Position numbers and translations under genes: made by a program. Below are positions 62,336 through 64,000 of a DNA stretch of 64,000 nucleotides, piece after piece. Under the pieces are notes generated by a model. The model had not been told where the DNA came from, made no database searches, and saw nothing but the letters and a program-made list of their open reading frames with translations. The stretch spans positions 1,984,001 to 2,048,000 of the forward strand of contig QCXZ01000086.1 in the NCBI GenBank assembly GCA_025024175.1. Reading direction: 5' to 3'. The stretch comes from Rhyzopertha dominica. Its lineage: Eukaryota; Arthropoda; Insecta; Coleoptera; Bostrichidae. Position 1 is the first letter of the stretch. The number at the start of each line of letters is the position of its first letter.

Positions 62336-63584
62336 ATGAGGGTTGCCTTTTTTGCTCTTAACATTAATTTGTTGGTACTCTTTCAGGGTGCAGGTAAGAT
62401 TCCATAAAACACCCCTAAATTTTTTGCTAAAATCTCTTAAATTCCAGTGCATGCGAACCAAATACCTGACTTTTCCTAAAGTTCGATTTATGTCACAAAT
62501 TACCAAATATCCTAGTTACATTGACCGGTATAAATAATCGTATTTGTGCCGTCATAATATATCGATTTACCTGTAATACGCGTGATGGGCAAACTGTGTT
62601 GCTATAAAGCACTGCAACGGGTCACCCGCAATGCAGACAAGCTCGCCAATTTTTGTAAAGCTATCAAAATAGTTAAAGTCGATGATACCTGCGTTATAAC
62701 TAATATGAACTTAATTTTTAGTTATTCGAAACGACTTACCATTCTCGGAATAATTTATATATATATTAGGTTTTGTTTTTGAAAAATCACTTTAAAATGC
62801 AAACGTCTTCAAAATTTTTAAAATTTTTTAGTTGCCATTGAAGAAGATTGCACCGATTTTCAAGGACAAACTATAGCACATGGACTGCTGTACGTTCCAG
62901 GGCCGGCAGTTTGTACAATGTGCGTTTGTTACCACTCCGAACCAAAATGGTGCAAGGCCATATACTGTGATCCGCCTTATGTAAGTATAACAATCGTGTA
63001 TACGAAATATCAAAGACAAGTCTCTGAATCAGAAATATTATTGAAACATTTAAAATTGCGCCAAAATGGCCGATTAACCGACTGACGTCACGTATACATA
63101 TTATTATCTCGAGAACGATCGAAAAAACCAGCACACAAGTTTCATCTCTTTTGCGGTAAAACAGTTTATCGCCGTTTGGAATATATCACTCCACTTGTCC
63201 TCAAAAAAAAATTTCTCACAAAATGAAAAAATAAAAAACTAATCCATAACTTATACAATGCAATTGATTTAGAAAGCATACTTTTTTTAATACAGTGGTA
63301 GCCCCAAGGGGCAGCTTGCAAGTGTTTTTATGTTTAGTAACATTATCACAAAATGTTTTTTCATTGCTTGTTGGTTTCAGTTTTGCAACAAATTCCGAGT
63401 TGGAGAGAGATGCTGCCAATTTGAATGTTTGGACCCACCAGGAGGGGAAGCCCTCAGATTATTGGAACAGTACCGTCAGCGTTTCAAATCGAATTCTCAA
63501 AGCAGGCCTGCAAGCTTTCCAACGCTCCTAATACTTCTTTTTTCTGTTTTCCATATTTACATTACAACTAATATTCTTATTTAA
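62336..63584 (+). CDS. Small secreted VWC-like domain protein with C-terminal hydrophobic tail
   Basis: Three exons: 62336-62393, 62832-62980, 63381-63584, with phases matching at both joins; 136 aa. Residues 1-21 ([20 protein letters not shown], then A) form a signal peptide, with likely cleavage before IEEDC. Next is one von Willebrand factor C-like module: [54 protein letters not shown]. The spacing CxxCxC ... C ... CC ... C is the usual VWC order. After [19 protein letters not shown] and a polar SNSQSRPAS segment comes a hydrophobic end ([20 protein letters not shown]). This suggests a GPI-anchor signal or a C-terminal membrane anchor. VWC modules often bind BMP/TGF-beta ligands, but one module alone does not establish that here. 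I do not recognise the gene name. Start choice is well supported by the signal peptide and phase. Confidence 0.82.
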
Positions 63585-64000
63585 TCTAGCATAGCAGTTG
63601 TTGAAATATCTAATGTTTATCTAGTAAAAATTGAGTAGTCACCCCCTCAAACTGCTTATGAAATTTTTAACTTTCAATCATCACTCGGATTCAAACTATG
63701 CCTCACTTTCCGCTTCATACTAAGCAGCAACAGTTCTTATAGACTTTAAATTTTACTTCGAGTTTTGCTCAAAAGAGAATTCAAGTTCTAAATAGCTAGT
63801 TACTAGTTTTAAGAAATAATAGCCCATTCCGGCACCTAATGATTAGTTGCATGGCAATAATACCTGAGGCAACAAAAGTACCTTATGAAATTAACTTTGC
63901 TCCAAAGTCTTATAGCACTTTATAGTGAACATCAAATGTGATAGTTAATCCACAATGCTTTTTTGCATTCACAACAAATATGCTTTTAAACATTATATTG
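63585..64000. other. Downstream of VWC-domain gene
   Basis: AT-rich with nothing recognisable, and no clear AATAAA close to the stop codon before the window ends. Confidence 0.4.

Noticed and set aside
62582..62782. Open frame beginning [10 protein letters not shown] within the VWC gene interval
   Set aside because: It lies in the first intron of a splice-consistent model whose exon 1 encodes a signal peptide and joins in phase to the VWC exon.
1..64000. CRISPR arrays, operons, prophage or other prokaryotic systems
   Set aside because: No regular short repeats with spacers and no bacterial-type genes; spliced metazoan genes occupy the coding half of the window.

Overview
This is animal nuclear DNA, most probably from an insect. 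The split genes use GT-AG introns, many of only about 45-110 bp. Intergenic DNA is AT-rich, polyadenylation signals are AATAAA, and the four recognisable proteins are metazoan. The small introns and repeat style would suit a beetle or another holometabolous insect, but the order is a guess. No bacterial, phage, CRISPR, rRNA or convincing tRNA feature was seen. Single N bases are scattered through the window, several inside exons, so isolated base errors are to be expected.

Layout. (1) About 1-30,960 is a gene desert in which I could not assemble any gene. It holds AT-rich DNA, islands of more balanced composition, and several dispersed or tandem repeats. (2) 30,960-34,287 is a complete eight-exon SYAP1/Sap47 gene (BSD domain). 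(3) 34,288-38,904 is intergenic and contains a decayed antisense non-LTR retrotransposon reverse-transcriptase fragment at about 37,436-38,135. (4) 38,905-44,769 is a complete FAM193 gene (14 coding exons, about 1,269 aa). (5) 45,712-47,103 is a small, divergent CDC123-like gene. (6) About 47,300/47,715-59,410 is a gene for a very large (about 2,175 aa) nuclear-type protein. Its N-terminal helical region resembles ZNF292/RLF/ZNF654, but no C2H2 zinc finger is present. (7) 62,336-63,584 is a short three-exon gene for a secreted, probably surface-anchored protein with one von Willebrand factor C-like cysteine module.

All five genes lie on the + strand. FAM193, the CDC123-like gene and the ZNF292-like gene are tightly packed: the CDC123-like AATAAA lies only about 140 bp before the first candidate start of the next gene. 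Nothing suggests a shared pathway; the block looks like an ordinary euchromatic gene cluster beside a repeat-bearing desert. Exon joins were worked out by hand from splice sites, reading-frame phase and family similarity. They are predictions, not transcript evidence.

The most interesting items are: the CDC123-like protein, which has lost the Asn of the family DFNP motif; an exact 13-residue peptide repeat kept despite eight synonymous codon changes; a probable cassette micro-exon one base out of frame; the compact signal peptide-VWC-hydrophobic tail protein; and a family of interspersed elements, two copies of which sit in introns of SYAP1 and FAM193 in opposite orientation.
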